52,295 nt of DNA from Niastella populi. GTDB lineage: Bacteria > Bacteroidota > Bacteroidia > Chitinophagales > Chitinophagaceae. The notes under the pieces are model-generated. The model did no database searches, was not told the DNA's origin, and saw only the letters and a list, made by a program, of their open reading frames with translations. The DNA lies in the NCBI RefSeq assembly GCF_002078015.1, contig NZ_LWBP01000232.1, positions 1-52,295 of the forward strand. Reading direction: 5' to 3'. Positions 1-8,165 of the stretch are shown one piece after another; position 1 is the stretch's first letter, and every line of letters begins with the position of its first letter. The position numbers and the translations under genes are program-made.

Positions 1-327
1 CCCGGCTTCACATTTATTGCCGATACTACGGGTAACGATACCTTGTTTGTAAATGCACGTACCATCACCGCAGCCGGAACTACACGCACCTCTTTTGTAC
101 TGTATCCCAACCCCGCATCGAAGTATGTGATCTGGCAGCAGCCTGTTACCACGCACAGAACTCGTTTGCAGTTGGTTGATATGACAGGCCGGGTATTGAA
201 ACAAATTGTTGTGGGACGCAATACGCCACAAACAACCATTTCCCTGAATGGATTGCAGGCTGGTGTTTATAAATTAATGTGGACAGACGGACAAAACAAA
301 TTAAGTCGTACGTTATTGATCAAATAA
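1..327 (+). CDS. 3' end of a T9SS type A cargo protein (partial)
   Basis: The frame is open from the first base of the window, so the gene starts to the left and only its last 108 codons are visible. The visible part is a typical type A sorting domain: a short Ser/Thr-rich linker, then LYPNPASKYV, a middle beta-strand block with DMTGRVLK, then LNGLQAGVYKL and a basic end (RTLLIK). In the known family this C-terminal domain directs export through the type IX secretion system and is cleaved at the cell surface. The catalytic or binding part of the protein lies outside the window, so its function cannot be given. A TTG at 43 is in frame but is internal, not a start. Confidence 0.85.
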   Translation, partial: PGFTFIADTTGNDTLFVNARTITAAGTTRTSFVLYPNPASKYVIWQQPVTTHRTRLQLVDMTGRVLKQIVVGRNTPQTTISLNGLQAGVYKLMWTDGQNKLSRTLLIK

Positions 328-348
328 CTGTACATCCATAAAAAATAA

Positions 349-386
349 GGGGTGGCCACGGAAAAACCGTGTCACCCCTTTTTCTT
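349..386. terminator. Bidirectional intrinsic terminator
   Basis: A GC-rich stem (349-361 with 367-378) closes an AAAAA loop. It is followed by a T-run on the plus strand (379-386) and preceded by an A-run (341-346) that becomes a T-run on the minus strand. It lies between the converging ends of the T9SS cargo gene and the dehydrogenase gene and can serve both. Confidence 0.85.
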
Positions 387-403
387 TAGCCATGAAAAAC
401 TAT

Positions 404-1243
404 TTATTGCTCATGATCGGTAGAGGTAGCCAGCGCTCTTACCGATTCCATGTCCTGTTGCACTGCTTTTATTTTGAGCTCAGCCATCTGATATGAATCC
501 TTACCAAGGAATACATGTAATGGCGGATTTTGTTGCTCGGCAATTTCGATCATTACAGCGGCTGCTTTAACCGGGTCACCTGTCTGTTTGTTATTGATCT
601 GGTTCTGGTGAGCATTTTGAGACTCGCGAACGTTTTTATAATCGGCGATCTCATTTTTAGGAACTCCCAGCGATGCATCGAGAAATTCGGTCCTGAAATA
701 ACCGGGCGAAACTATCGATACGGTTATACCAAAAGGTTTAACTTCAGTTGCCAGTGATTCTGAAAAGCCATGCATTGCAAATTTGGTAGCGACATAACTG
801 CCAAAGCCGGGGAACGTACCGGTAAAACCACCGATAGAGGCAATGTTATAGATGTGTCCTGAATGTTGTTTGCGCATGTATGGCAATGCTTTCCTGATCA
901 CATTCAGCACGCCAAATACATTCACATCGAAATTCTGCCGTACTTCTTCATCTGTTAATTCTTCCAGGCTGCCAAATAAGCCATAGCCTGCATTGTTAAC
1001 CACAACATCGATGCTGCCAAAATGTGAAACGGTTTCTCTAATGGCGTTTTCAACGCTGTTCTCATTAGTAAGATCAACCGATAAAGGCAGAAATACTTCT
1101 CGGCCGGCATTCACTGCACGTTGCAGATCGGTTACATTACGGGAGGTGGCGGCTACGCGATAGCCTGATGACAATAATTTTTTGACAAGGGCGAGTCCCA
1201 ATCCTTTTGACGCGCCGGTTACAAACCATATTTTATTTTTCAT
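404..1243 (-). CDS. SDR family NAD(P)-dependent oxidoreductase
   Basis: This 279-aa protein is a classical short-chain dehydrogenase/reductase. It has the cofactor-binding TGASKGLG motif at residues 9-16, NNAG at 83-86, a catalytic serine near 136 and the YxxxK pair at Tyr150/Lys154. The length is normal for classical SDRs that reduce or oxidise a small carbonyl or alcohol; the substrate cannot be read from the sequence. The ATG at 1243 sits directly before the Rossmann strand. The gene lies downstream of an AraC-family regulator on the same strand, but a 399-bp gap with its own terminator and promoter separates them. Its promoter region carries the same operator as the regulator's own promoter, so the regulator probably controls it. 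Confidence 0.9.
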   Translation of the reverse strand: MKNKIWFVTGASKGLGLALVKKLLSSGYRVAATSRNVTDLQRAVNAGREVFLPLSVDLTNENSVENAIRETVSHFGSIDVVVNNAGYGLFGSLEELTDEEVRQNFDVNVFGVLNVIRKALPYMRKQHSGHIYNIASIGGFTGTFPGFGSYVATKFAMHGFSESLATEVKPFGITVSIVSPGYFRTEFLDASLGVPKNEIADYKNVRESQNAHQNQINNKQTGDPVKAAAVMIEIAEQQNPPLHVFLGKDSYQMAELKIKAVQQDMESVRALATSTDHEQ

Positions 1244-1299
1244 AAAAAATATTTTATTTGATTGTTATAAGTTTTGCTTCGTTCATGAACTTGATAACA

Positions 1300-1366
1300 C
1301 AAAGATATATTGGCTTTTTACCTGCATTATTATCGCTTTCAAACAGATAATTGTATAATTCAAACA
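1300..1366 (-). promoter_or_regulatory. SDR promoter with AraC-type direct-repeat operator
   Basis: On the minus strand TATCTTTG (1300-1307) matches the Bacteroidota -7 consensus TAnnTTTG, 57 bp before the SDR start. No -33 box is seen at the right spacing. Instead, two TTCAAACA half-sites (plus-strand reading, 1338-1345 and 1359-1366) lie 21 bp apart, which is two helical turns and the usual layout for AraC-family sites. The same arrangement, with the same 30-bp gap to the -7 box, occurs upstream of the AraC-family gene. The role as an activator site is inferred. Confidence 0.6.
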
Positions 1367-1451
1367 TGTGTGGGTGGCGGTCAGATTGTTTGAAGTTTGT
1401 AAGGGTAGTTGATACAGTTGATAAAGATGATGGCGTTGAAGGAGGGAAAAC

Positions 1452-1486
1452 GGAACCAGGAATTAGGGATTAGGAATTGGAGATTA
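1452..1486. repeat. Degenerate 7-bp tandem repeat
   Basis: Five consecutive heptamers read GGAACCA, GGAATTA, GGGATTA, GGAATTG and GAGATTA on the plus strand. The period is clear but the units have diverged. Function is unknown. A second, different heptamer array lies at 8178-8288. Confidence 0.6.
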
Positions 1487-1515
1487 GTATGAGAGGTTAA
1501 TAAATTTTTAGGGGC

Positions 1516-1562
1516 AAAAAAAATGACAAGCTGAAAAGGAGTTGTATTCCTTTCAACTTGTC
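1516..1562 (-). terminator. Intrinsic terminator of the AraC-family gene
   Basis: A long stem (1525-1539 with 1549-1562, one bulge and one mismatch) encloses a 9-nt loop. On the minus strand it is followed by a run of eight T residues (complement of 1516-1523). It lies 80 bp beyond the stop of the AraC-family gene and is oriented for it. Confidence 0.8.
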
Positions 1563-1642
1563 AACTATATCAACTTTTCGACTTAATGCCAACTTATAAT
1601 CCACTACTTCATGCGTAGCACATTATATCACTTTCAACAAAC

Positions 1643-2542
1643 CTAATTCCTGTACGCCGACGGTGTCATATTGGTCTGCTTCTTGAAGAAATGATTGAAA
1701 TGCGCCGGCTCTTCAAAACCCAAAGAATAACCGATTTCGGAAATATTCCAATTGGTATGCTTCAGTAATGTTTTGGCCTCACTGGCAAGCCGTTCAAAGA
1801 TATGTTCGGTGGTGGTTTTGCCGGTAGTCAATCTTATTGCACGATTTAAATGATTTACATGTACTGCCAGGTGCGACGCAAAATCCCGCGCCGAACGTAA
1901 TGTGAAACGCTGGTTAGGCGATTCGATGGGGAACTGCCTTTCAAGTAGTTCAGTGAATACCGCGGTTATCCGCGCATTGGCATCCGTATGCTGGTATAAG
2001 GTTTCGGTGGGTTGCATTTTTAACGCATAATGGATCATTTCCATAATATAATTACGGATAAGATCGTATTTGAAAGCATAATCGGATTTTATTTCATCGA
2101 TCATTTTTTCAAATATCTGCTGCACAAATTTATCCTGCGTTTTGTTCAAACCATAACTGGGTTTGTTGCCCGCAATGAACATGGGCAGGTCTTTGATGCC
2201 ACCGCGAATGCGTTCTGTAAAAAACGCTTCCTTGAAAATGCAGAAAAATCCTTTCGGATCTTCGGTCAACGGTTCAAAAGTGTAAGGCACATTCGGGTTG
2301 AAGAATATAAGTGTTGAACCGGTTACCTCTATACTTTTATCGGCATAATGATATATATACGGTCCCTGCATGAGGGAGATCTTATAATAATCGCGGCGGG
2401 TGTAAGCCACAGGGGTTTTACCCTGCCCTACGCAATCCTCTACCCTAAATACATTAAAATGCCCGATATCCTGTTTCAGGTTATCGGGTAACCAGTTCAT
2501 TTTTTGCCGGTAAAAATCTTCCAGTGTCTCTGTTCTGGCCAT
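1643..2542 (-). CDS. AraC family transcriptional regulator
   Basis: This 299-aa protein has the usual two-part AraC layout: an N-terminal cupin-like sensing domain (about residues 20-170, with the FFNPNVPYTFEPL strand pair) and a C-terminal double helix-turn-helix (about 195-299). The second HTH contains the family signature ISEIGYSLGFEEPAHFNHFFKK and the end TPSAYR. It should bind DNA as a one-component regulator; the ligand is unknown. Its own promoter and that of the nearby dehydrogenase carry an almost identical direct-repeat operator, so autoregulation plus control of the dehydrogenase is the natural inference. The ATG at 2542 is kept because the N-terminus is of ordinary length. Confidence 0.9.
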   Translation of the reverse strand: MARTETLEDFYRQKMNWLPDNLKQDIGHFNVFRVEDCVGQGKTPVAYTRRDYYKISLMQGPYIYHYADKSIEVTGSTLIFFNPNVPYTFEPLTEDPKGFFCIFKEAFFTERIRGGIKDLPMFIAGNKPSYGLNKTQDKFVQQIFEKMIDEIKSDYAFKYDLIRNYIMEMIHYALKMQPTETLYQHTDANARITAVFTELLERQFPIESPNQRFTLRSARDFASHLAVHVNHLNRAIRLTTGKTTTEHIFERLASEAKTLLKHTNWNISEIGYSLGFEEPAHFNHFFKKQTNMTPSAYRN

Positions 2543-2600
2543 ATACTAAATTTAAGCAAAATGTATGTAACTCTTATTTCACTGTTTCCGCTTCACCTTA

Positions 2601-2667
2601 TAAAATTACAACAATCACCAGGCCAGCACTTTATACGATTCAAACAAAAACTTGTAAAATTCAAACA
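2601..2667 (-). promoter_or_regulatory. Promoter of the AraC-family gene with matching operator
   Basis: On the minus strand TAATTTTA (2601-2608) is a 7/8-type match to the -7 box, 59 bp before the start codon. Two TTCAAACA half-sites (plus-strand reading, 2639-2646 and 2660-2667) are separated by 13 bp, as in the dehydrogenase promoter. The two 29-bp sites agree at 25 positions, and the gap from operator to -7 box is 30 bp in both. This points to autoregulation. Confidence 0.6.
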
Positions 2668-2678
2668 AATACTGGTGC

Positions 2679-3224
2679 TTAATCCAGCATATCGCAATAA
2701 TAGGCGTGGGTACTGTCCTTTGAAAAATAGAGAGAATACGCATGATTTGGATCGGGCGAATAATAAAGCGCAATTGCGCCGGCGCCCAGTTTTTGCGGTG
2801 TAAACCATGCCGGTGCAGAGCCATAGGAGGGTAGTCCCATGCTATCGCGCCGGTACGGTTGTTTGGCAATAATACGCTTAAGTTCTGTTGGGCAAACTGT
2901 GAATTCAAGCCAGATACAGCAATCGAGCTTCGGTACGTACTGGTCTTTGCTATTGGTTACTGTTACACAATTGGTTTCCGGTTTGCCCATCAAAGCGGTA
3001 TATATTTCCATCCCGCTTCGTTGCAGGGGATTTTCTGCGGTTCTTACAACATGGTACGCTTTACGGGCAAATAAATAACCGGTATAGATGCCTGTACAAA
3101 GGGCGAAAAGAAAAAAGAGCAGGGAAAAGTAAACGGCCTTGCGGCTTTTTTTAACAATACCGAGTAACAACAGAACGCCAAAGATGATGATAAAACCAAC
3201 GGTTATAAGAATAAAGGTTAGCAT
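2679..3224 (-). CDS. Hypothetical two-helix membrane protein
   Basis: This 181-aa protein is not one I recognise. It begins with two hydrophobic helices (about residues 2-23 and 31-52) joined by a short basic loop, so the N-terminal part is membrane-embedded. The remaining 125 residues look globular and contain five cysteines (including the CC pair in LDCCIWLEF), which suggests an extracytoplasmic domain. It lies 43 bp downstream of the serine hydrolase gene on the same strand and may be co-transcribed with it. No motif supports an enzymatic role. Confidence 0.65.
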   Translation of the reverse strand: MLTFILITVGFIIIFGVLLLLGIVKKSRKAVYFSLLFFLFALCTGIYTGYLFARKAYHVVRTAENPLQRSGMEIYTALMGKPETNCVTVTNSKDQYVPKLDCCIWLEFTVCPTELKRIIAKQPYRRDSMGLPSYGSAPAWFTPQKLGAGAIALYYSPDPNHAYSLYFSKDSTHAYYCDMLD

Positions 3225-3267
3225 GTTATTTTATTAGTAGGTACAGGATTGCAGCCCGTTGCCGGGG

Positions 3268-4650
3268 TTAATTTTTTATTGCCTGTATCACTTCCCGAAG
3301 ATATTTATTTTCATCAATGGTTAAAACGCCCAGCCGTACAACTATCAGTTTTTTGGAGGGAATGATAAAAATATTCTGACCGCCAAAACCGTCAGCAAAG
3401 TACATATCCGCCGGTGCATCGGGGTACCAGCGTTTCGAAGGGTCGGTTTCGCCGGCGCCATTTAACCAGAACTGGTACCCGTAGCGTTTTTGTTTATTGG
3501 CGGAAGCAGGTTGAATAGTTTGCTGAACCCAATTGTCTGGTAACAACTGTTCACCCTTCCACATGCCATTATTATAATACAGTAGGCCAAAGCGGGCAAA
3601 ATCGCGGGCCGAAGCATAACTATATGATGAACCGATGTAGGTGCCTGAGGCGTCGGGTTCAAGCACCAGTGAATGCATGTTTATTTTATAGAATAATGAC
3701 TCATAAGGAAATGCCGGGTAAATGGAATCACCCACTGTGTGGCGAATGATGCGGCTTAAAATATTGGCATTGCCGCTTGAATAATTGAAGATGGTGCCCG
3801 GTTGAAATTTTAAAGGCAGGGCGGCGGTAAAAGCGCCCATATCGCCACGTTTGAATAACATATTCGTTGCTTCGCTGGGCGAACCGTAATCTTCCGTGAA
3901 ATCGAGCCCGCTTGTTTGCTGCAGCAATTCTTTCAGCGTGATCTTTTCCTTGTCGGTGTTTTTCCATTCAGGTACCGGCGCCGGCGCATCGGGATGTAGT
4001 TTTCCCGCCTTTACCAGTACGCCTATAACGGCGGCGGTCAGGCTTTTACTCATCGACCAGCCGATCATTGGCGAGTTCTTATCAAAACCGGGTGCATAGC
4101 GTTCACCGACTATTTTTCCATCATACACCACCAGGAAGGCGCGGGTATAAGCCGGTTTCCCTTTTTTACTGAGCGCCTGCATGGCATTGTCGATCGCTTT
4201 TTGTAATTGAACGGTATCGACACTGGCCGGAACCGGTTCGGCTACCTTATCGCCATATGGCCAGGCAATGGTATCCCTGTTTTCTGGTGACGGCACAGGG
4301 ATGTTAAAACGCTGTTGCCTTATCTCTGCTTCGGGAAAATCATTCACCAGCGTACAACCGATGCGGTGGCGGTAAATAGCTTTGATCTTTGCCAGTCCGA
4401 AAACGGAGGCGGTAACCGAACTGTCTTTTGTATCGATATCGTATGATGCCAGTGAAACCGGGAAGAATGATAGCTCCTGTTTTATTACGCTATCGGCATT
4501 TCGATGTTGCAGGTAAATACCGGAAGCCAGGTTCTTGGCGCCGTAACCGCTGATAATGGGGAATGCCCGCCAGCAATACCAAATTCCGTAACCCAGGGCC
4601 ACTGCCAGCAGCAACAGAACAACACGAAGGATCTTTTTATATAACCGCAT
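3268..4650 (-). CDS. Serine hydrolase, beta-lactamase/class C fold
   Basis: This 460-aa protein has an N-terminal membrane anchor (residues 7-27) and a beta-lactamase-like domain (about 150-455). The catalytic SxxK motif is Ser199-Met-Ser-Lys202 (within WSMSKSLTAAVIG). The YxN-type position is YSS at Tyr290, and the third motif region is DGFGGQNIFIIP near the C-terminus. Known relatives include esterases, D-aminopeptidases and penicillin-binding-protein homologues, and true beta-lactam hydrolysis is only one option. The domain should face the periplasm. About 120 residues between the anchor and the catalytic domain are unassigned. The promoter probably lies in the 93-bp gap to the divergent gene at 4744. 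Confidence 0.85.
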   Translation of the reverse strand: MRLYKKILRVVLLLLAVALGYGIWYCWRAFPIISGYGAKNLASGIYLQHRNADSVIKQELSFFPVSLASYDIDTKDSSVTASVFGLAKIKAIYRHRIGCTLVNDFPEAEIRQQRFNIPVPSPENRDTIAWPYGDKVAEPVPASVDTVQLQKAIDNAMQALSKKGKPAYTRAFLVVYDGKIVGERYAPGFDKNSPMIGWSMSKSLTAAVIGVLVKAGKLHPDAPAPVPEWKNTDKEKITLKELLQQTSGLDFTEDYGSPSEATNMLFKRGDMGAFTAALPLKFQPGTIFNYSSGNANILSRIIRHTVGDSIYPAFPYESLFYKINMHSLVLEPDASGTYIGSSYSYASARDFARFGLLYYNNGMWKGEQLLPDNWVQQTIQPASANKQKRYGYQFWLNGAGETDPSKRWYPDAPADMYFADGFGGQNIFIIPSKKLIVVRLGVLTIDENKYLREVIQAIKN

Positions 4651-4743
4651 TCAGATAAGAATTTAAGAGTTAATAAAATTCGCACTTTACAGGTTATAAT
4701 TTGTAATAAATTGGAGTTATGTTTATGAAAATGTATTTATGCC

Positions 4744-5217
4744 ATGCCCAAAAGAGAAAAAGATATTTTTTCATTGTATGACCCGTTTATTGAATGTGGC
4801 GAAAGTTTGCATGTTAATATTAATAAAAGACGTTCGTATGGCTTTTATATAGGTGCTTTAGTCTTCTTTCTGGTACTAACGGCAAGCTCGATCTATGAAG
4901 GTCATTTAAAAGCTATAATTTTTGCTTCCCTTTCAATACTTTGTATAGCAATAATATGTGTAGTCATTTATTTGAGAAAAAACCCTGTTATAGTAATAGA
5001 TGAAAAAGGAATTATTAAAAAAGAGAAATTCTATAGCTGGGAGAAGATCGGGTCAATTAAGTTTGAGTCAGCTTCAGATCTCGAAGGTAGTGATAATATT
5101 AAATTAAATTTAAAAGAGGGAAAACCAGGTCGTCTGAACCTTGAACCTCTTTTATTTTTGGATCAAAAACCAAAGGTTATAGCAGCCTATATAATAAAGT
5201 ATTTTAAAGTTGATTAA
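4744..5217 (+). CDS. Hypothetical membrane protein with PH-like C-terminal region
   Basis: This 157-aa protein has a charged N-terminus, two adjacent transmembrane helices (about residues 32-51 and 56-77) and a cytoplasmic tail. The tail reads like a small bacterial PH domain: IVIDEKGIIKK followed by FYSWEKIGSIKF. I recognise the general layout but not a named family. Other ATGs just upstream (4719, 4725, 4731, 4739) are in other frames, so 4744 is the only start. The gene is notably AT-rich compared with its neighbours, which may reflect transfer. It lies 50 bp before the regulator gene. Confidence 0.6.
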   Translation: MPKREKDIFSLYDPFIECGESLHVNINKRRSYGFYIGALVFFLVLTASSIYEGHLKAIIFASLSILCIAIICVVIYLRKNPVIVIDEKGIIKKEKFYSWEKIGSIKFESASDLEGSDNIKLNLKEGKPGRLNLEPLLFLDQKPKVIAAYIIKYFKVD

Positions 5218-5267
5218 GCGCTTTTCTGCCAAACTTGTTATTTTTATCGCCAAATGTACTGCTGCTA

Positions 5268-8165
5268 ATGAAAAAAATATGCCTGTTAATAACCGTATTC
5301 CTCTGCGGGCTATTTGTGTGCGCTCAAAATACCATCGGTATTCCCAATATTACCAATTACTATAAACAGGAGTATAATGCCGGCCGGCAGAACTGGGGCA
5401 TTGCGCAGGACCGCCACGGTATCATGTACTTTGCCAATAACAATGGCCTGCTAAGTTTCGACGGCACCTTCTGGCGTACCTATCCCATTCCCAATGCAAC
5501 CATCGTTCGCTCCCTGGCCATCGATAAGAACGACAGAATTTATGTTGGCGGCCAGCAGGAGTTTGGTTATTTCTCCCCCAATCAATATGGTGAACTGGAA
5601 TATACTTCCCTGCGTAAAGATTTACCAACAGCAGAGAACGATTTTGCCGATGTATGGGCCATTCAGATAGTTAACGATCGCATCTTTTTTCATTCTAACA
5701 AAAGAATATTCGAATATGCGAATGCCGTTTTAAGATCGTATTCCAGTGTTTACTGGGGCTTCCTTGGTTATGCAAATAACCAGTTGCTGGCATTTGAATA
5801 CCAGAAAGGTTTGTTGTATTATAATAATGGCAACTGGCTTCCGCGTATAAAAACGGGTTCATTACCCAAAGGCATACAAATAAAAGCCGTTACCCATCTT
5901 GGTAACGACAGCCTGTTGCTGACTTCCATTGCCCATGGCTTGTTTATCTTAAAAGGCGAAACAGTTATACCTTTCGAAACGCCCGACATAAATGATATTG
6001 CCGCCGAAAATATTTTCGGCGCCTGCTTGCTGTCGCCCGGTAAAATTGCATTGAACACCAACCTTGGCGGGTGTATAGTAATTGATAAGAAAGGGAATTT
6101 TATTCAACGCCTTACAAAAAGCGAAGGCATCCAGAACAACAACGTGCTAAGCATGTTTGTCGACAAAGACCGTAACCTCTGGCTGGGCCTCGATAATGGC
6201 ATCGACCTTGTTTCGTACAACAACGCTATCAAAAATATCTTTCCCGAGCCCATTGACCGCAATACCGGTTATACCTCTATTGTTCATAAGAACCGGCTGT
6301 ACCTGGGTGTGGCCACCGGTTTGTACAAAGCCGATCTTACCGGCAGCGGTGAAGATATCAGTTATATCAAAAGTTCATTTTCGCTGGTTGAAAATTCAAA
6401 AGGACAGGTATGGAATGTTTCGGAAGTGAACGGCCAGCTGTTGATGGGCCACAGCCAGTCGGGGTTCATAGTAAATGATAATAAAGCCACCCTACTCGAT
6501 AAAAGAACCGGCTTCTGGATCTTTGTTCCCTTATACGACAGTGTTCCTTCTTCTGTGATCGTTGCCGGAACATATAACGGGATCAATTTCTACAATTATA
6601 ATAATGGCCGCATCACCATTTCAAACGACCAGGTAACTTTTGAGTCGGCCCGCTATGTGGTAAAGAATAAGAACATCATTTGGGCAATACATCCTTATAA
6701 AGGACTGTACATGGTTTCTTTCAATGAAAACAAACAACCGGTAGTTACAAACTATGCCGATAAGAAAAAGATCCTCTCGCAGAATCATAATCACCTCTAT
6801 CGTATTGCCGGCCGAATGGTATTGACCACCGATAATGGCATTTTTGAATTCGATAATGCTCTCGATGATTTTGTTCCTTCCACTTTTTTCAAAAAGCTTT
6901 TTGGCGATACGCCAATCGATTATCTAAAAGACGACAAAAACGGCAACATCTGGTTCTGCAGCCGCAAGAGAGTAGGAGTGGCGGAATATGACAACGGCAA
7001 ATACCGGCTGGTGTACCTGCCCGAACTCGACGACCGCATCATGAGCAACGGGTTCGAAAACATCAATATCATCGACAGCAACAATGTGTTGATTGCAGCT
7101 GAAAAAGGGTTCTTCCATGTAAATTATGCGCGGTATAAAAAAAGCAGGTTGCCGCTCAGCACGCTCATCAGAAAGGTACAGGTTGATTCAAAAAAGGAAG
7201 CGCTTATTTATGGCGGCTACGGCCAGGCGCTAACAACCGTTAATCCTGATATTGCTTACGCTTCCAACTCATTGTATTTTGAATGCAGCGCCATAACATA
7301 TGCACAACAACAAACCACTTCGTATAGCTACTTTTTAAAAGGGTTCGACAAAGAATGGAGCGCATGGAGCCGGAAAACTGAGAAAGATTATACCAACCTG
7401 CCGCCGGGGAACTATGTTTTCCAGGTAAAAAGCAGGAACAACGTCGATAATGAGTCGCCGGTTACCAGCTATTCCTTCACCATTTTGCCACCCTGGTACC
7501 GCACCTGGTGGGCATATATATTATATGGTGTACTGTTGTTCGCCATTTTGTATTGGTTCTATAAAAATCAACAATTCAAATACCGCAAACGGGAAGCGCA
7601 AAAATTACTGCAGCAGCAACTGCGGTACGCCGAAGAACAGAAACAACTGCAGATCCTTCATGAACTGCAAATGGGTAAACGGGAAAAAGAGATCATTCAG
7701 TTAAAAAATGAAAAGCTGCAAACCGATATCGAGCACAAGAACTCGCAGCTTGCTTCCACTGCCATGAACCTGGTGCGGAAAATGGAACTTTTTTCAAAGA
7801 TCAAGGACGACCTCAACGCTTTCAAAAACAATGAAGAAACCAGGGCCGCCTCAAAAGAGTTCCAAAAGATCATCCGCATGATCGACAGCGAGCTCGATGT
7901 TACCCGGGAATGGGAGCAGTTTACCGAGCACTTCGACCAGGTACATTCCAATTTTTTGAAAAAGCTGAAAGAGCAATGGCCCGATCTTACCCCCACCGAG
8001 CTAAAAATGGCCGCTTACCTGCGGTTGAATTTAACCAGTAAGGAGATCGCCCACCTTATGAACATCTCCATCAGGGGCGTGGAAACCGGCAGGTACCGCC
8101 TCCGCAAAAAGCTGGGATTAACCAGCAATGATACCAGTTTGTACGATTTTCTGATGTCAATGTGA
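5268..8165 (+). CDS. Propeller/Y_Y_Y transmembrane regulator with LuxR-type HTH
   Basis: From the ATG at 5268 the protein has 965 residues; an in-frame TTG at 5235 would put 11 residues before an otherwise good signal peptide. The order is: signal peptide (1-19), two-component-regulator-type propeller repeats (about 25-650), Y_Y_Y domain (about 660-740, with FLKGFDKEWS and LPPGNYVFQVK), one transmembrane helix (about 743-765), a long coiled coil (766-830), and a C-terminal HTH (about 900-965, with LTSKEIAHLMNIS and VETGRYRLRKKLG). It lacks the histidine kinase and receiver domains of hybrid two-component systems, so ligand binding outside must be passed directly to a membrane-tethered DNA-binding domain. 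It lies just before two susC/susD pairs, which it probably controls. Confidence 0.85.
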   Translation: MKKICLLITVFLCGLFVCAQNTIGIPNITNYYKQEYNAGRQNWGIAQDRHGIMYFANNNGLLSFDGTFWRTYPIPNATIVRSLAIDKNDRIYVGGQQEFGYFSPNQYGELEYTSLRKDLPTAENDFADVWAIQIVNDRIFFHSNKRIFEYANAVLRSYSSVYWGFLGYANNQLLAFEYQKGLLYYNNGNWLPRIKTGSLPKGIQIKAVTHLGNDSLLLTSIAHGLFILKGETVIPFETPDINDIAAENIFGACLLSPGKIALNTNLGGCIVIDKKGNFIQRLTKSEGIQNNNVLSMFVDKDRNLWLGLDNGIDLVSYNNAIKNIFPEPIDRNTGYTSIVHKNRLYLGVATGLYKADLTGSGEDISYIKSSFSLVENSKGQVWNVSEVNGQLLMGHSQSGFIVNDNKATLLDKRTGFWIFVPLYDSVPSSVIVAGTYNGINFYNYNNGRITISNDQVTFESARYVVKNKNIIWAIHPYKGLYMVSFNENKQPVVTNYADKKKILSQNHNHLYRIAGRMVLTTDNGIFEFDNALDDFVPSTFFKKLFGDTPIDYLKDDKNGNIWFCSRKRVGVAEYDNGKYRLVYLPELDDRIMSNGFENINIIDSNNVLIAAEKGFFHVNYARYKKSRLPLSTLIRKVQVDSKKEALIYGGYGQALTTVNPDIAYASNSLYFECSAITYAQQQTTSYSYFLKGFDKEWSAWSRKTEKDYTNLPPGNYVFQVKSRNNVDNESPVTSYSFTILPPWYRTWWAYILYGVLLFAILYWFYKNQQFKYRKREAQKLLQQQLRYAEEQKQLQILHELQMGKREKEIIQLKNEKLQTDIEHKNSQLASTAMNLVRKMELFSKIKDDLNAFKNNEETRAASKEFQKIIRMIDSELDVTREWEQFTEHFDQVHSNFLKKLKEQWPDLTPTELKMAAYLRLNLTSKEIAHLMNISIRGVETGRYRLRKKLGLTSNDTSLYDFLMSM

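Larger units (their letters stand above)
1244..1642. other. Intergenic region: SDR promoter, operator, heptamer repeat, terminator
   Basis: No credible coding frame is seen in these 399 bases. From left to right on the plus strand they hold a perfect 10-bp palindrome GTTCATGAAC (1281-1290), a minus-strand -7 box (1300-1307), a direct-repeat operator (1338-1366), a third half-site in the opposite orientation (1387-1394), a degenerate 7-bp repeat (1452-1486), and the terminator of the regulator gene (1516-1562). Confidence 0.7.

Noticed and set aside
3268-4650. Calling the serine hydrolase an antibiotic-resistance beta-lactamase
   Set aside because: SxxK and a Tyr motif are shared by esterases and peptidases of the same fold; it is membrane-anchored with an extra N-terminal region and is not linked to the BlaI/BlaR1-like pair.
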